Source of the DNA: Pseudomonas viridiflava
Lineage (GTDB): Bacteria > Pseudomonadota > Gammaproteobacteria > Pseudomonadales > Pseudomonadaceae
Assembly (NCBI RefSeq): GCF_900573885.1
Contig: NZ_UPSE01000493.1
Location: 434,001-498,000, forward strand
DNA length: 64,000 nt
Direction of reading: 5' to 3'
A program made the position numbers and the translations under genes. Below are positions 36,143 through 45,538 of this stretch, one piece after another (the stretch's first letter is position 1; the number at the start of each line of letters is the position of its first letter). The notes beneath the pieces were generated by a model. The model saw nothing but the letters and a program-made list of their open reading frames with translations, was not told the origin of the DNA and searched no databases.

Positions 36143-37018
36143 GTGAGTCTCACAGCCATTCAGCAGTGGATTTGCATCGCAGGCGCCAGACGTCTGGTGA
36201 GTGGCTTGATCCTTGGAGTGTTACTGGTCGGTTGCAGCAGTACCCCACCTGGCGGCGTGCGTGTGGTTGATCGTACCGCTGGCGGTTCGACCAGCAGCAC
36301 CAGCGCCGCCACACCGCAGCGTCCCGCGACCACCACCGGCCAATACCGCGTTCAACGCAGCGATACCCTTTATTCCATCGCCTTCCGTTTCGGCTGGGAT
36401 TGGCGCGCGTTAGCGGCGCGCAACAACATTCCAGCGCCTTATACGATCAAAGTCGGGCAGGTTATCCGCTTCGATGGTGGCCGCTCGCCTACCGTGGTGA
36501 AGGCGCCGGTCGGCACTGCCAATAGCGGCAAAAATCCGCCTCTGGTCGTGGTGCCGACCAACACGGTTCCGGTCATTGCCAGGCCTGCTCAACCCCCGGT
36601 TGTTACCACTCCGGCCACTACTCCGGTGCAGGCTGTGAGTCGTTCCGCTACAGGCTGGGCGTGGCCTACAGGGGGTGTTTTGATCGGTAAATTTTCCTCA
36701 AACGGTAGTTTGAATAAAGGAATTGATATAGCCGGGGAATTGGGCCAGCCTGTTCTTGCCGCGTCGGATGGTTCTGTTGTGTACGCCGGAAGTGGATTAC
36801 GGGGCTACGGCGAATTAGTGATCATCAAACACAGCGATACCTACGTAAGCGCTTACGGTCATAACCGCAAGTTGCTGGTAAGGGAGGGGCAGCAAGTCAA
36901 GGTCGGGCAGACGATTGCCGAAATGGGTTCCACTGGCACCGATCGGGTGAAGCTCCATTTTGAGATTCGCCGACAGGGTAAACCTGTGGATCCGCTGCAA
37001 TTTTTGCCTGCGCGTTGA
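36143..37018 (+). CDS. nlpD: Lipoprotein NlpD with LysM and degenerate LytM domains
   Basis: An outer-membrane lipoprotein that in E. coli switches on the amidase AmiC at the septum. The start is GTG at 36143 after GGGAGAGG, giving 291 residues. The lipobox LLVGC places the lipidated Cys at residue 31. One LysM domain (YRVQRSDTLYSIAFRFGWDW) precedes a Ser/Thr/Pro-rich linker and an M23 domain. The first zinc-ligand His of active M23 peptidases is replaced by Asn (NKGIDIAG), as in E. coli NlpD, so it is probably a non-catalytic activator. The rpoS promoter lies inside the gene. Confidence 0.93.
   Translation: MSLTAIQQWICIAGARRLVSGLILGVLLVGCSSTPPGGVRVVDRTAGGSTSSTSAATPQRPATTTGQYRVQRSDTLYSIAFRFGWDWRALAARNNIPAPYTIKVGQVIRFDGGRSPTVVKAPVGTANSGKNPPLVVVPTNTVPVIARPAQPPVVTTPATTPVQAVSRSATGWAWPTGGVLIGKFSSNGSLNKGIDIAGELGQPVLAASDGSVVYAGSGLRGYGELVIIKHSDTYVSAYGHNRKLLVREGQQVKVGQTIAEMGSTGTDRVKLHFEIRRQGKPVDPLQFLPAR
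36698..36713. promoter_or_regulatory. PsrA-type operator for rpoS inside nlpD
   Basis: The dyad TCAAACGGTAGTTTGA matches the PsrA consensus (G/C)AAAC-N2-4-GTTT(G/C) with N4. It lies 411 bp before rpoS, in a patch of unusually low GC within nlpD. A TTGATATAG sequence (36723-36731) just downstream could be the -10. Pseudomonas rpoS is known to be transcribed from within nlpD with a leader near 370 nt and to be activated by PsrA. Confidence 0.65.
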
Positions 37019-37123
37019 TAGGTTGTCAGCCCGCTCCAGCCACGTAGGCCGGACGGGCTCAGGGATTGCCATGGATTGAGGCGATGCCGGGGCTTATGTC
37101 GAACTCAGCAAGGGATAAGAACA

Positions 37124-38128
37124 ATGGCACTCAACAAAGAAGCGCCGGAGTTTGACTTGGATGATGACGTGCTGCTTATGGAGCCCGGCATCGTCTTGGA
37201 CGACGTGCTTAACGATGAGCCGGAAGCTCCGGCCAAACGCACGAAGGCCAAGCAGTCCACTGCGGTCAAGCAACACAAATACATCGACTACACCCGGGCG
37301 CTAGACGCCACTCAGCTATACCTCAACGAAATCGGTTTTTCCCCCCTCCTGACTCCCGAAGAAGAAGTCCATTTTGCGCGGCTGGCGCAGAAGGGCGACC
37401 CTGCGGGCCGCAAGCGCATGATCGAAAGTAACCTGCGCCTGGTGGTCAAGATTGCTCGCCGTTACGTCAATCGAGGCTTGTCGCTGCTCGACTTGATCGA
37501 AGAGGGCAACCTTGGGTTGATTCGTGCGGTGGAGAAGTTCGACCCCGAGCGCGGTTTCCGTTTCTCCACCTATGCCACGTGGTGGATTCGGCAGACCATC
37601 GAACGCGCGATCATGAACCAGACGCGCACCATTCGCTTACCCATTCATGTGGTCAAGGAGCTAAACGTCTACCTGCGCGCCGCGCGCGAACTGACGCAGA
37701 AACTTGATCACGAGCCTTCCGCCGAGGAAATCGCCAACCTGCTGGAAAAACCCGTGGGCGAGGTCAAGCGCATGCTTGGTCTCAACGAACGGGTGTCTTC
37801 GGTGGACGTTTCCCTGGGCCCGGACTCCGATAAAACCCTGCTCGACACGCTGACTGATGACCGCCCGACTGATCCCTGTGAATTGCTGCAGGACGACGAT
37901 CTTTCGCAAAGCATTGATCAGTGGCTGTCGGAACTGACTGACAAACAGCGCGAAGTGGTGGTCAGACGTTTCGGCCTGCGCGGCCACGAAAGCTGTACGT
38001 TGGAGGAGGTCGGCCAGGAAATCGGGTTGACCCGCGAGCGCGTGCGGCAGATTCAGGTGGAAGCGCTGAAACGCCTGCGGGAAATTCTGGAGAAGAACGG
38101 CTTGTCCAGTGATTCACTGTTCCAGTAG
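37124..38128 (+). CDS. rpoS: RNA polymerase sigma factor RpoS
   Basis: The stationary-phase and general-stress sigma factor. The 334-residue protein starts [22 protein letters not shown]. Region 1.2 to 2 includes [29 protein letters not shown] and the -10-binding [27 protein letters not shown]. Region 4.2 has [20 protein letters not shown]. The start at 37124 follows AAGGGAT; the in-frame extension to 37076 has no support. It is followed by a terminator and the sRNA gene rsmZ. Confidence 0.98.
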   Translation: MALNKEAPEFDLDDDVLLMEPGIVLDDVLNDEPEAPAKRTKAKQSTAVKQHKYIDYTRALDATQLYLNEIGFSPLLTPEEEVHFARLAQKGDPAGRKRMIESNLRLVVKIARRYVNRGLSLLDLIEEGNLGLIRAVEKFDPERGFRFSTYATWWIRQTIERAIMNQTRTIRLPIHVVKELNVYLRAARELTQKLDHEPSAEEIANLLEKPVGEVKRMLGLNERVSSVDVSLGPDSDKTLLDTLTDDRPTDPCELLQDDDLSQSIDQWLSELTDKQREVVVRRFGLRGHESCTLEEVGQEIGLTRERVRQIQVEALKRLREILEKNGLSSDSLFQ

Positions 38129-38151
38129 CCCTCGCTTACAGGCGTAAAAAG

Positions 38152-38176
38152 AACCCGGCTCAGGCCGGGTTTTTTG
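38152..38176 (+). terminator. Intrinsic terminator after rpoS
   Basis: AACCCGGC-TCA-GGCCGGGTT followed by a run of T residues, 24 bp after the rpoS stop. It insulates rsmZ from rpoS transcription. Confidence 0.92.
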
Positions 38177-38203
38177 TCGGGACGTTCCTGCAAGCGGCGG
38201 CTT

Positions 38204-38221
38204 TGTAAGACATTGCTTACA
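38204..38221. promoter_or_regulatory. GacA upstream activating sequence of rsmZ
   Basis: TGTAAG-ACATTG-CTTACA is a perfect match to the known GacA box TGTAAG-N6-CTTACA. It lies about 175-190 bp before the predicted rsmZ start, the distance reported for rsmZ genes in fluorescent pseudomonads. The gap between it and the promoter has no gene. Confidence 0.92.
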
Positions 38222-38394
38222 CGGCGTGTAAGTGATGCGAGGAATGATTAGCCGGCGTATCGCCTGTGATACACATCGAAAGCGTTATAAGTGATTGAAT
38301 CAAAAGGTTTTATTAGGAAATCGTAGATGCGATCAACTATCTTTTAGGCGATTTCGCGACTTGAACGGTAAGTGGATATCGCTAATATCACCCC

Positions 38395-38529
38395 TGTGCT
38401 TACGGACTAGCACGGGCTGAAAGGGATAGCGGCCAGGAACAATCGAAGGACACGATTCATCAGGACGATGAGCGGGAAATAGAGGGACTAGGGACGAAAG
38501 AGTGGGCGGGTCATACCGCCCCTTTTTTT
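38395..38529 (+). ncRNA. rsmZ: RsmZ small regulatory RNA
   Basis: RsmZ sequesters RsmA/CsrA-family translational repressors under control of GacS/GacA. The predicted RNA starts near 38395, 7 nt after TAATAT (38383-38388), and ends in the terminator GGGCGG-GTCATA-CCGCCC plus T run (38503-38529), about 135 nt. Eight GGA motifs are spread along it, several in hairpin loops such as ATCGAAGGACACGAT and CATCAGGACGATG. Location between rpoS and fdxA is the standard one for rsmZ. Ends are inferred from the promoter and terminator only. Confidence 0.9.
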
Positions 38530-38550
38530 GCCTGCCGAAAGGTGGGCACA

Positions 38551-38579
38551 ACAAAAGGCCCGCATTGCGGGCCTTTTGT
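38551..38579. terminator. Bidirectional terminator between rsmZ and fdxA
   Basis: ACAAAAGGCCCGC-ATT-GCGGGCCTTTTGT is a perfect 13-bp stem with A and T runs on the two sides, so it can act on both strands. On the minus strand it ends fdxA; on the plus strand it backs up the rsmZ terminator. Confidence 0.85.
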
Positions 38580-38647
38580 CTTTCACGGTATCTGTCCTGC
38601 CGCGGGAAGCACTCGTCGGTGCTTTCTCTCGCTCTGGAACCTGGCGC

Positions 38648-38971
38648 TTAGCGCTCCAGGAGTTCCAGCTTGTTCTTCTTGCCATCCCACTCTTCAGCGT
38701 CTGGCAGCGCCTCTTTGCGCTCGGTGATGTTTGGCCAGATGTCGGCAAGATCGGTGTTCAACTGAATGAACTCCTGCATGTCTTCAGGCACTTCATCTTC
38801 CGAGAAGATCGCTTGGGCCGGGCATTCTGGCTCGCACAGGGCGCAGTCAATGCACTCGTCCGGGTGGATCACCAAAAAGTTCGGGCCTTCGTAAAAGCAG
38901 TCCACCGGACAGACTTCTACGCAGTCGGTGTACTTGCACTTGATGCAGTTGTCGGTGACGACGAAGGTCAT
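38648..38971 (-). CDS. fdxA: Ferredoxin FdxA (7Fe type)
   Basis: A small electron carrier with one [3Fe-4S] and one [4Fe-4S] cluster. The 107-residue protein has the cysteine patterns [18 protein letters not shown] and [12 protein letters not shown], with the N-terminal pattern typical of the Azotobacter/Pseudomonas FdI-like 7Fe group. An acidic C-terminal extension ([15 protein letters not shown]) is also typical. It converges on rsmZ and lies downstream of mutS on the same strand, 142 bp from it. Confidence 0.95.
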   Translation of the reverse strand: MTFVVTDNCIKCKYTDCVEVCPVDCFYEGPNFLVIHPDECIDCALCEPECPAQAIFSEDEVPEDMQEFIQLNTDLADIWPNITERKEALPDAEEWDGKKNKLELLER

Positions 38972-39113
38972 TTCTAATTCTCTCCTCAGGCGGCTGGGGA
39001 GCCCGGTTCAGTAATTGGGCTCCTCGGCTCGGGAAACGAGAGCGGCAGTCCAGGCTAATAGACGGCCGCTTTCCCAAAGCGCGCGGGATTCTAACAGCTT
39101 GCGAGCGCGGGCG

Positions 39114-41681
39114 TTAGATGCGTGCCTTCAATGTATATAACAGTTCGAGGGCGCGGCGCGGGGTTAAATCATCGGGATTGATGCGGCCCAATTCTTCAAT
39201 TACCGGGTGCGGCGCACTGGCGAACAGATCGCTTTGCACTGGCACCGCGGGTTTACCTGGCTCGCTGCGCGGTTGCTCGTGGGGCAGGGCAGTGGTTTCC
39301 AGGCGGGCCAGATGCTCCTTGGCCCGCACAATCACATCGCCGGGAACGCCTGCCAGTTGCGCAACCGCCAAACCATAACTCTGGCTCGCCGGCCCAGGTA
39401 GAACGTGGTGCAGGAACACGATGCGCTCGTTGTGCTCGGTGGCATTCAAGTGCACGTTGGCGACAATCGGCTCGCTTTCCGGCAACACCGTCAGCTCGAA
39501 GTAATGCGTGGCGAACAAGGTGTAGGCACGTAATTGTGCCAAATGTTCGGCTGCTGCCCAGGCCAGCGACAGGCCGTCGAACGTGCTGGTGCCACGACCG
39601 ACTTCATCCATCAGCACCAGGCTGCGCTCGGTGGCGTTGTGCAGAATATTCGCGGTTTCGCTCATCTCCACCATAAAGGTGGAGCGTCCGCCGGCCAGGT
39701 CGTCGCTAGAGCCGATACGGGTAAAGATGCGGTCGACCAGCGACAGCTCGCAGCTGGCCGCCGGCACGAAACTGCCGATGTGGGCGAGCAGCACAATCAG
39801 TGCGGTCTGACGCATGTACGTAGACTTGCCGCCCATGTTCGGGCCGGTGATGACCAGCATCCGCGTGTTGTCATCCAGGCTCAGATCATTGGCCACGAAC
39901 GGCGTAGTCAATACCTGTTCCACAACCGGGTGACGGCCCTGGTTGATGCGCATGCACGGCTCGTCAACAAAGCGTGGGCGGTTCAGATCGAGCGTCAGTG
40001 CGCGTTCGGCCAGGTTGCTCAACACATCCAGCTCAGCCAGCGCGCCGGCCGAATCCTGCAAGGGGCCGAGGTGGCCGATCAGGCGCTCCAGCAGTTCGTC
40101 GTACAGCAGCTTTTCCCGAGCCAGCGCGCGACTTTTTGCCGAGAGTGCCTTGTCTTCGAATTCCTTGAGTTCCGGCGTAATAAAACGCTCGGCGCCTTTA
40201 AGTGTCTGGCGCCGGATGTAATCGGCCGGCGCCGATTCGGCTTGTTTGCTCGGCAGCTCGATGAAGTAGCCGTGAATGCGGTTGTAGCCGACCTTCAGGT
40301 TGGCCAGCCCGGTGCGGGCTTTTTCCCGGGCTTCCAGGTCCATCAAAAACTGGCCGGCGTTTTCGCTGAGCGATTGCAGCTCGTCCAGCTCCGGGTCGTA
40401 GCCCGTTTTCAATACGCCGCCGTCGCGGATCACCGCCGGCGGGTTGTCGATAATCGCCCGGGCCAACAGTTCGGCCAGCTCCGGGTAGGTGCTCACGGTA
40501 CCCGCGAGTGTTTGCAGGTGCGGGCTCTCCAGATTGGCCATAGCCATTTGCAACTCCGGCAGCGCCGCCAGGGCGTCGCGCAGACGCGCCAGGTCGCGTG
40601 GCCGCGCATTGCGCAAGCCGATGCGCGCCAGGATGCGTTCGACGTCTCCAATCTCTTTCAACTGAGGCTGCAAATTCTCGAAGCGATAACGCTCGAGCAG
40701 GCAGGCGATCGATTCCTGACGGGCATCCAGAACGGCGCGCTGGCGCAGCGGACGGTTCAGCCAGCGGGTCAGCAGGCGGCTGCCCATGGCGGTCTGGCAG
40801 CGGTCGACCACCGATTGCAGCGTGTTGTCGCGGCCGCCGGCGAGGTTGGTGTCCAGCTCCAGATTGCGGCGGCTGGCTCCGTCGAGGATCACCGTGTCGT
40901 CGATACGCTCATGACGCAGGCTGCGCAGGTGGGGCAGGGCGGTGCGCTGGGTTTCCTTGGCGTAGGCCAGCAGGCAACCGGCGGCGCCGATGGCCAGGGT
41001 CAGGGTTTCGCAACCAAAGCCCTTGAGGTCTTGCGTGGCGAACTGTTGGCACAGGCTTTTGTGCGCCGAGTCGCGCTCGAAATCCCATGGCGCGCGGCGA
41101 CGCGAGCCGCGGCGTTTCTCAGCCGGCAGGCCTTGCGGCCAATCGTCCGGAATCAATAACTCAACCGGATTCAGGCGCTCCAGTTCGGCCAGCAAATTCT
41201 CCCAGCCCGGAATTTCCAGCACGCTGAAACGGCCGCTGGTGATATCCAGCACCGCCAAGCCAAACAGGCGTTCGTCGCCCAGCACGGCGGCCAACAGATT
41301 GTCGCGGCGCTCGTCGAGCAGGGCTTCGTCGCTGACCGTGCCGGGCGTGATGATGCGCACCACCTGGCGCTCCACCGGACCTTTGCTGGTAGCCGGGTCG
41401 CCGATCTGCTCACAAATCACCACCGACTCACCGAGCTTCACCAGCTTGGCCAGGTAACCCTCGGCCGCGTGGTAAGGAATGCCGCACATGGGAATGGCCA
41501 TGCCCGCCGATTGGCCGCGCGCGGTCAGGGTAATGTCGAGCAATTTGGCGGCTTTCTTCGCGTCTTCGTAGAAAATCTCGTAGAAGTCGCCCATGCGGTA
41601 AAACATCAACTGGTCGGGGTGCTGATTCTTCAGCCGCCAGTACTGCTGCATCATCGGGGTGTGTGCGGAGAGATCGCTCAT
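39114..41681 (-). CDS. mutS: DNA mismatch repair protein MutS
   Basis: Recognises mismatches and small loops and recruits MutL. The 855-residue protein starts [24 protein letters not shown]. The mismatch-binding Phe-x-Glu lies in [19 protein letters not shown]. The C-terminal ABC-type ATPase has the Walker A motif [15 protein letters not shown], Walker B in [17 protein letters not shown] and a helix-turn-helix end. The start at 41681 is chosen by family fit; an upstream ATG at 41729 is unlikely. It is divergent from cinA-recA-recX, so repair genes cluster here. Confidence 0.97.
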   Translation of the reverse strand: MSDLSAHTPMMQQYWRLKNQHPDQLMFYRMGDFYEIFYEDAKKAAKLLDITLTARGQSAGMAIPMCGIPYHAAEGYLAKLVKLGESVVICEQIGDPATSKGPVERQVVRIITPGTVSDEALLDERRDNLLAAVLGDERLFGLAVLDITSGRFSVLEIPGWENLLAELERLNPVELLIPDDWPQGLPAEKRRGSRRRAPWDFERDSAHKSLCQQFATQDLKGFGCETLTLAIGAAGCLLAYAKETQRTALPHLRSLRHERIDDTVILDGASRRNLELDTNLAGGRDNTLQSVVDRCQTAMGSRLLTRWLNRPLRQRAVLDARQESIACLLERYRFENLQPQLKEIGDVERILARIGLRNARPRDLARLRDALAALPELQMAMANLESPHLQTLAGTVSTYPELAELLARAIIDNPPAVIRDGGVLKTGYDPELDELQSLSENAGQFLMDLEAREKARTGLANLKVGYNRIHGYFIELPSKQAESAPADYIRRQTLKGAERFITPELKEFEDKALSAKSRALAREKLLYDELLERLIGHLGPLQDSAGALAELDVLSNLAERALTLDLNRPRFVDEPCMRINQGRHPVVEQVLTTPFVANDLSLDDNTRMLVITGPNMGGKSTYMRQTALIVLLAHIGSFVPAASCELSLVDRIFTRIGSSDDLAGGRSTFMVEMSETANILHNATERSLVLMDEVGRGTSTFDGLSLAWAAAEHLAQLRAYTLFATHYFELTVLPESEPIVANVHLNATEHNERIVFLHHVLPGPASQSYGLAVAQLAGVPGDVIVRAKEHLARLETTALPHEQPRSEPGKPAVPVQSDLFASAPHPVIEELGRINPDDLTPRRALELLYTLKARI

Positions 41682-41752
41682 TACCAGGCCTTGCGCGCAA
41701 AAGGCGCTAGTGTACGGTATCCCCCTCATCCTCTTTAAGCCCGGAGATTGCC

Positions 41753-42253
41753 TTGGACGCGATTACTCAACTGGCCGCGCAACTGGGCCAGCGTCTGCGT
41801 GCGCTGGACGCGCGCGTCACCACTGCCGAGTCGTGTACCGGCGGCGGGATTGCCGAAGCCATTACGCGAATTCCGGGAAGCTCCGCCTGGTTTGAAGCTG
41901 GTTACGTTACCTATTCCAATGCGCAGAAAACCCGCCAGCTCGACGTGCCGCCCACCTTGTTCGCGTCGGTGGGCGCGGTGAGCCGGGAAGTGGTCGAAGC
42001 CATGGCACGGGGCGCACAGCACAAAAGTGCGGCGCAATTTTCCGTCGCGGTCAGCGGCGTTGCCGGTCCGGATGGCGGTTCGGTAGACAAGCCTGTAGGC
42101 ACCGTCTGGTTCGCCTGGGCGAATGAAGACCAGCTGTTTACCCATAAGCGCCTTTTTGCAGGCGACCGCGATGCCGTCAGACGACAAACGGTGGAGGCCG
42201 CGCTAGCCGGGCTCATCCGACTAGCTGCAGGAGAAATTCCGGATCAGGGGTAG
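41753..42253 (+). CDS. cinA: CinA C-terminal-type nicotinamide-nucleotide amidohydrolase
   Basis: Homologous to the PncC/CinA C-terminal domain, which converts NMN to nicotinate mononucleotide in NAD+ salvage. The 166-residue protein has the signature [23 protein letters not shown], then [16 protein letters not shown] and [23 protein letters not shown]. The best start is TTG at 41753, 8 bp after CGGAG; there is no ATG in the right place. It lies 85 bp before recA, as in many bacteria. Confidence 0.92.
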   Translation: MDAITQLAAQLGQRLRALDARVTTAESCTGGGIAEAITRIPGSSAWFEAGYVTYSNAQKTRQLDVPPTLFASVGAVSREVVEAMARGAQHKSAAQFSVAVSGVAGPDGGSVDKPVGTVWFAWANEDQLFTHKRLFAGDRDAVRRQTVEAALAGLIRLAAGEIPDQG

Positions 42254-42280
42254 GCGCTCGACTTGCGCTGTGGAATAATA

Positions 42281-42296
42281 CTGGCTACTTATACAG
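42281..42296. promoter_or_regulatory. LexA (SOS) box of recA
   Basis: TACTGGCTACTTATACAGTT contains CTG-N10-CAG with the usual flanking TA and T. It lies 43 bp before the recA start and overlaps a possible -10 (TATACA, 42290-42295), which would allow LexA to block the polymerase. Confidence 0.88.
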
Positions 42297-42338
42297 TTGT
42301 TAGCGGCCGCTAGGCCCTCTTGATCACGTGAGGATTCA

Positions 42339-43397
42339 ATGGACGAGAATAAGAAGCGCGCCTTGGCTGCAGCCCTGGGTCAAATCGAAAAACAATTCGG
42401 TAAAGGCGCAGTCATGCGCATGGGCGACCACGAACGTCAGGCCATTCCGTCGATTTCTACCGGCTCGCTGGGCCTGGACATCGCCTTGGGTATTGGCGGC
42501 TTGCCACGCGGTCGTATCGTAGAAATCTACGGTCCGGAATCGTCGGGTAAAACCACACTTACCTTGTCGGTAATTGCTGAAGCCCAGCGCATGGGCGCCA
42601 CCTGCGCCTTCGTCGATGCGGAACACGCACTCGACCCGGACTACGCCGGCAAACTCGGCGTCAACGTTGATGACCTGCTGGTTTCCCAGCCAGACACCGG
42701 CGAACAAGCGCTGGAAATCACCGACATGCTGGTGCGCTCCAACGCCATCGACGTGATCATCGTCGACTCCGTTGCCGCCCTGGTGCCGAAAGCGGAAATC
42801 GAAGGCGAAATGGGCGACATGCACGTCGGCCTGCAAGCCCGTCTGATGTCGCAAGCGCTGCGTAAAATCACCGGCAACATCAAAAACGCCAACTGCCTGG
42901 TTATCTTCATCAACCAGATCCGTATGAAAATCGGCGTGATGTTCGGCAGCCCGGAAACCACCACCGGTGGTAACGCCTTGAAGTTCTACGCCTCCGTGCG
43001 TCTGGACATTCGCCGTACCGGCGCCGTGAAAGAAGGCGACGAAGTGGTCGGCAGCGAAACCCGCGTGAAAGTGGTGAAAAACAAGGTTGCACCGCCATTC
43101 CGTCAGGCTGAATTCCAGATTCTGTACGGCAAGGGCATTTACCGTAACGGCGAGATCATCGACCTGGGCGTGCAGCTCGGTCTGCTGGAGAAATCCGGCG
43201 CCTGGTACAGCTACCTGGGTAGCAAGATTGGCCAGGGTAAAGCCAACTCGGCCAAGTACCTGGAAGACAACCCGGAAATCGCCAAAACCATCGAGAAGCA
43301 GATCCGTGATCAGCTGCTCATGGCCGGTAAGGACGCAGCCGCAGCGGCCGCCGCTGCCGCTGTGAACAACACCGAAGACGATCTGGCAGACGCCTGA
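42339..43397 (+). CDS. recA: Recombinase RecA
   Basis: Strand-exchange protein and co-protease for LexA self-cleavage. The 352-residue protein has the Walker A motif GPESSGKTT at residues 65-73 and Walker B in [15 protein letters not shown]. The DNA-binding loops include [18 protein letters not shown] and [29 protein letters not shown]. The C-terminal tail is rich in Ala and acidic residues. The LexA box upstream and recX downstream complete the usual SOS unit. Confidence 0.99.
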   Translation: MDENKKRALAAALGQIEKQFGKGAVMRMGDHERQAIPSISTGSLGLDIALGIGGLPRGRIVEIYGPESSGKTTLTLSVIAEAQRMGATCAFVDAEHALDPDYAGKLGVNVDDLLVSQPDTGEQALEITDMLVRSNAIDVIIVDSVAALVPKAEIEGEMGDMHVGLQARLMSQALRKITGNIKNANCLVIFINQIRMKIGVMFGSPETTTGGNALKFYASVRLDIRRTGAVKEGDEVVGSETRVKVVKNKVAPPFRQAEFQILYGKGIYRNGEIIDLGVQLGLLEKSGAWYSYLGSKIGQGKANSAKYLEDNPEIAKTIEKQIRDQLLMAGKDAAAAAAAAAVNNTEDDLADA

Positions 43398-43404
43398 GTC
43401 TGTT

Positions 43405-43866
43405 ATGTCCGTCGTACTCGACAGCCCTGCCGCAGTACGACGGACAGCCATGGACTTGCTCGCACGCCGCGAGCATGGCCGTGTCGAGCTAACCCGCAAA
43501 TTGCGCCAGCGCGGCGCCCCGCCTGAACTTATCGAACCGGAACTCGACCGCCTGACGGAAGAGGGTCTGCTGTCCGAAACCCGCTACCTTGAAAGCTTCG
43601 TGTCCTACCGCGCCCGTTCCGGCTATGGGCCTGTGCGTATTCGGGAGGAATTGGGACAGCGAGGATTGGCACGCGCGGATATCGAACAGGCGCTGCGTGA
43701 ATGCGGAATCGACTGGCGCGAACAGATGGCTGAAGTCTGGCAGCGCAAATTCGGCGAGCAACCGAACGATGCCAAGGAACGCGCCAAGCAAGGCCGATTC
43801 CTCGCCTACCGGGGTTATTCCATGGATATGATCAGCCGCCTGCTGCGCGGTGAGCTGTACGATTGA
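43405..43866 (+). CDS. recX: Recombination regulatory protein RecX
   Basis: Binds RecA filaments and limits their extension. The 153-residue protein is made of three-helix RecX repeats. Visible conserved parts are [53 protein letters not shown] and a C-terminal [21 protein letters not shown]. It starts 7 bp after the recA stop and is probably made by read-through from recA. Confidence 0.95.
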   Translation: MSVVLDSPAAVRRTAMDLLARREHGRVELTRKLRQRGAPPELIEPELDRLTEEGLLSETRYLESFVSYRARSGYGPVRIREELGQRGLARADIEQALRECGIDWREQMAEVWQRKFGEQPNDAKERAKQGRFLAYRGYSMDMISRLLRGELYD

Positions 43867-43911
43867 AGTTCCCTTCGTGCCTATCTGAAACCTGACAAGC
43901 AGCGCAGCACC

Positions 43912-43934
43912 GTAGGAGCGGCTTCAGCCGCGAT
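43912..43934. repeat. REP-like palindrome after recX
   Basis: GTAGGAGCGGCTTCAGCCGCGAT contains GCGGCT/AGCCGC and the GTAGGAGC start common to Pseudomonas REP elements. It lies between the convergent recX and LOG-family genes. It resembles the elements at 56734-56923 only in the first bases. Confidence 0.65.
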
Positions 43935-43976
43935 GCTCTTGATTGGCGCCCCGCGCTCCTGCGAGTCAAGTTGGGT

Positions 43977-45050
43977 TTACGCCCAATTCTCCGGCGTATT
44001 CACAAAGTCATACAGCTCACGCAATCGCCCATATTCCCGGCCGCGAAAGGCAAAGGCCAGTCGATGGAATCGAGCCAGTTCCGGCTCGTCGCCTTCATTC
44101 TCGAACGCGCCTTGCTGCTGCACAAAACCGCCGGTTTTGCATAAATCGGCAAACAGCTCGGGCAGTTGACTGACCGCCTCAGCTGAAAGCTCGTGGTTCA
44201 GCCGGACCACAAAGCGATCCTTCAACCAGCGGCTCGAATGGAAGTTGCTGTAGAACCGGGTGATCTGTTCAACCGCCTCGTCGGCGCTTCGGGCCTTGGT
44301 CAGCAGCTTCATGTCGCTGGGCAGAATGTAGCCGTTGCCTTCCAGCTGCCGCTCAATAAACGCCAGCGCGTCTTTCCAGAAGCTGCCGTTCGGTTCGTCC
44401 AGCAGCACCACCGGAACCAGCGGGCTTTTGCCGGTCTGGATCAGGGTCAGCACTTCCAATGCTTCGTCCAGCGTGCCGAAGCCGCCGGGGCAGAGCACCA
44501 GCGCGTCCGCTTCTTTGACAAAGAACAGCTTGCGCAAAAAGAAGAACTTGAAGGACAGCAGGTTGGTGCTGCCTTGCATCGTGGCGTTGGCGCTCTGTTC
44601 GAAGGGCAGGCTGATATTCAGGCCAAGGCTGTGCTCCAGGCCCGCGCCTTGGTGGGCAGCGGCCATGATGCCTCCGCCCGCGCCGGTAATCGCCATCAAT
44701 TCCTGAGCGGCCAGGGCGGCGCCCAGTTCTTTCGCCAATTGGTAAACAGGGTGATTGGCCGGCGTGCGCGCCGAGCCAAAGACGGTCACTTTGCGGCGCC
44801 GTTTGAACTGCTCCAGCACGCTGAAGGCGTGCTCCATTTCGCGCAGGGTTTGCAGCATGATCTTCGCGTCCCAGCGATTGCGGTCGGCTTGGGCCATACG
44901 AATGACGGTGGAGAGCATGTCGCGATAAAGCGACAGGTTGACGCTGGGGTCGGGCGTGGCCAGTGCGAGCAATTCGTCCACTTTGGCGGCCAGGTCAACG
45001 CTCGCGGTTTGTACGTGACGGTTCAGGTAATCGTCCGGTTCGTCAGGCAT
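43977..45050 (-). CDS. LOG-family Rossmann-fold protein (putative nucleotide-monophosphate glycosidase)
   Basis: The 357-residue protein has the LOG/lysine-decarboxylase-like signature LCPGGFGTLDEALEVLTLIQTGK, preceded by VFGSARTPANHP and ITGAGGGIMAAAHQGA. Members such as LOG and PpnN cleave the N-glycosidic bond of nucleotides. This protein is longer than the small LOG type, with an N-terminal helical part (residues 1-90) and a C-terminal part of unknown role. The start at 45050 has AAGGAG upstream. Substrate cannot be told from sequence. The next gene upstream is the PA3611-like protein. Confidence 0.8.
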   Translation of the reverse strand: MPDEPDDYLNRHVQTASVDLAAKVDELLALATPDPSVNLSLYRDMLSTVIRMAQADRNRWDAKIMLQTLREMEHAFSVLEQFKRRRKVTVFGSARTPANHPVYQLAKELGAALAAQELMAITGAGGGIMAAAHQGAGLEHSLGLNISLPFEQSANATMQGSTNLLSFKFFFLRKLFFVKEADALVLCPGGFGTLDEALEVLTLIQTGKSPLVPVVLLDEPNGSFWKDALAFIERQLEGNGYILPSDMKLLTKARSADEAVEQITRFYSNFHSSRWLKDRFVVRLNHELSAEAVSQLPELFADLCKTGGFVQQQGAFENEGDEPELARFHRLAFAFRGREYGRLRELYDFVNTPENWA

Positions 45051-45139
45051 TGAACAGCTCCTTGAGGGTGAACCTTGGATCGGCAAGCGGCGCAGGTTGG
45101 GTGTAGTCGTTGGCGGCTCGACCCAACCTGAAGTAAAGC

Positions 45140-45538
45140 TTATTTGATCGAGCAGTCAGCTTTGCTGAAGTTTTCGGCGGCGATGTAGTTGTTGGTTTTG
45201 TATTCGCTGAACTGGTAACGCAGCACGGCGCCACGGGCCAGCAGCTGGCGGAAACCGTTGTTCTGGCAAACGCTGCTGCCCAGCTGTTTGCGCACGGCGT
45301 CCGGGTTGCCGCGCATTTGTGCAGCGTGTGCCGGTTGCACGCTCAGGTGGTTGATCAGCACGTTGCCGTCAACGGTGTAGCCCTGATCAAGAATGTCTTC
45401 GTTGATAGCGCGGGGCGTGCCTTCGCTGCTTTGGGTGGCGACCTGATTGAGCAGCTTGTTCAGCTCGAAGTCCTGCAGCGAGGCCGCGTGCGCAGCGGGA
45501 AGGGCGAAGCAAAGGGCCAGGGCCGTGAAGCGCAGCAT
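45140..45538 (-). CDS. PA3611-like small secreted protein
   Basis: The 132-residue protein starts at 45538 (MLRFTALALCFALPAAHA), 7 bp after GGAG. It has a clear signal peptide with cleavage after AHA. The mature part is about 114 residues with two Cys (SSVCQNNGF and KADCSIK), which could form a disulphide. It resembles the PA3611 family of P. aeruginosa, annotated as quorum-sensing-regulated virulence factors of unknown mechanism. Two longer in-frame starts (45550, 45556) would break the signal peptide pattern. Confidence 0.8.
   Translation of the reverse strand: MLRFTALALCFALPAAHAASLQDFELNKLLNQVATQSSEGTPRAINEDILDQGYTVDGNVLINHLSVQPAHAAQMRGNPDAVRKQLGSSVCQNNGFRQLLARGAVLRYQFSEYKTNNYIAAENFSKADCSIK

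Noticed and set aside
42263..42281. TTGCGC and TAATAC as the recA promoter
   Set aside because: The boxes are only 7 bp apart; a TATACA inside the LexA box is a better -10, though its -35 is poor.
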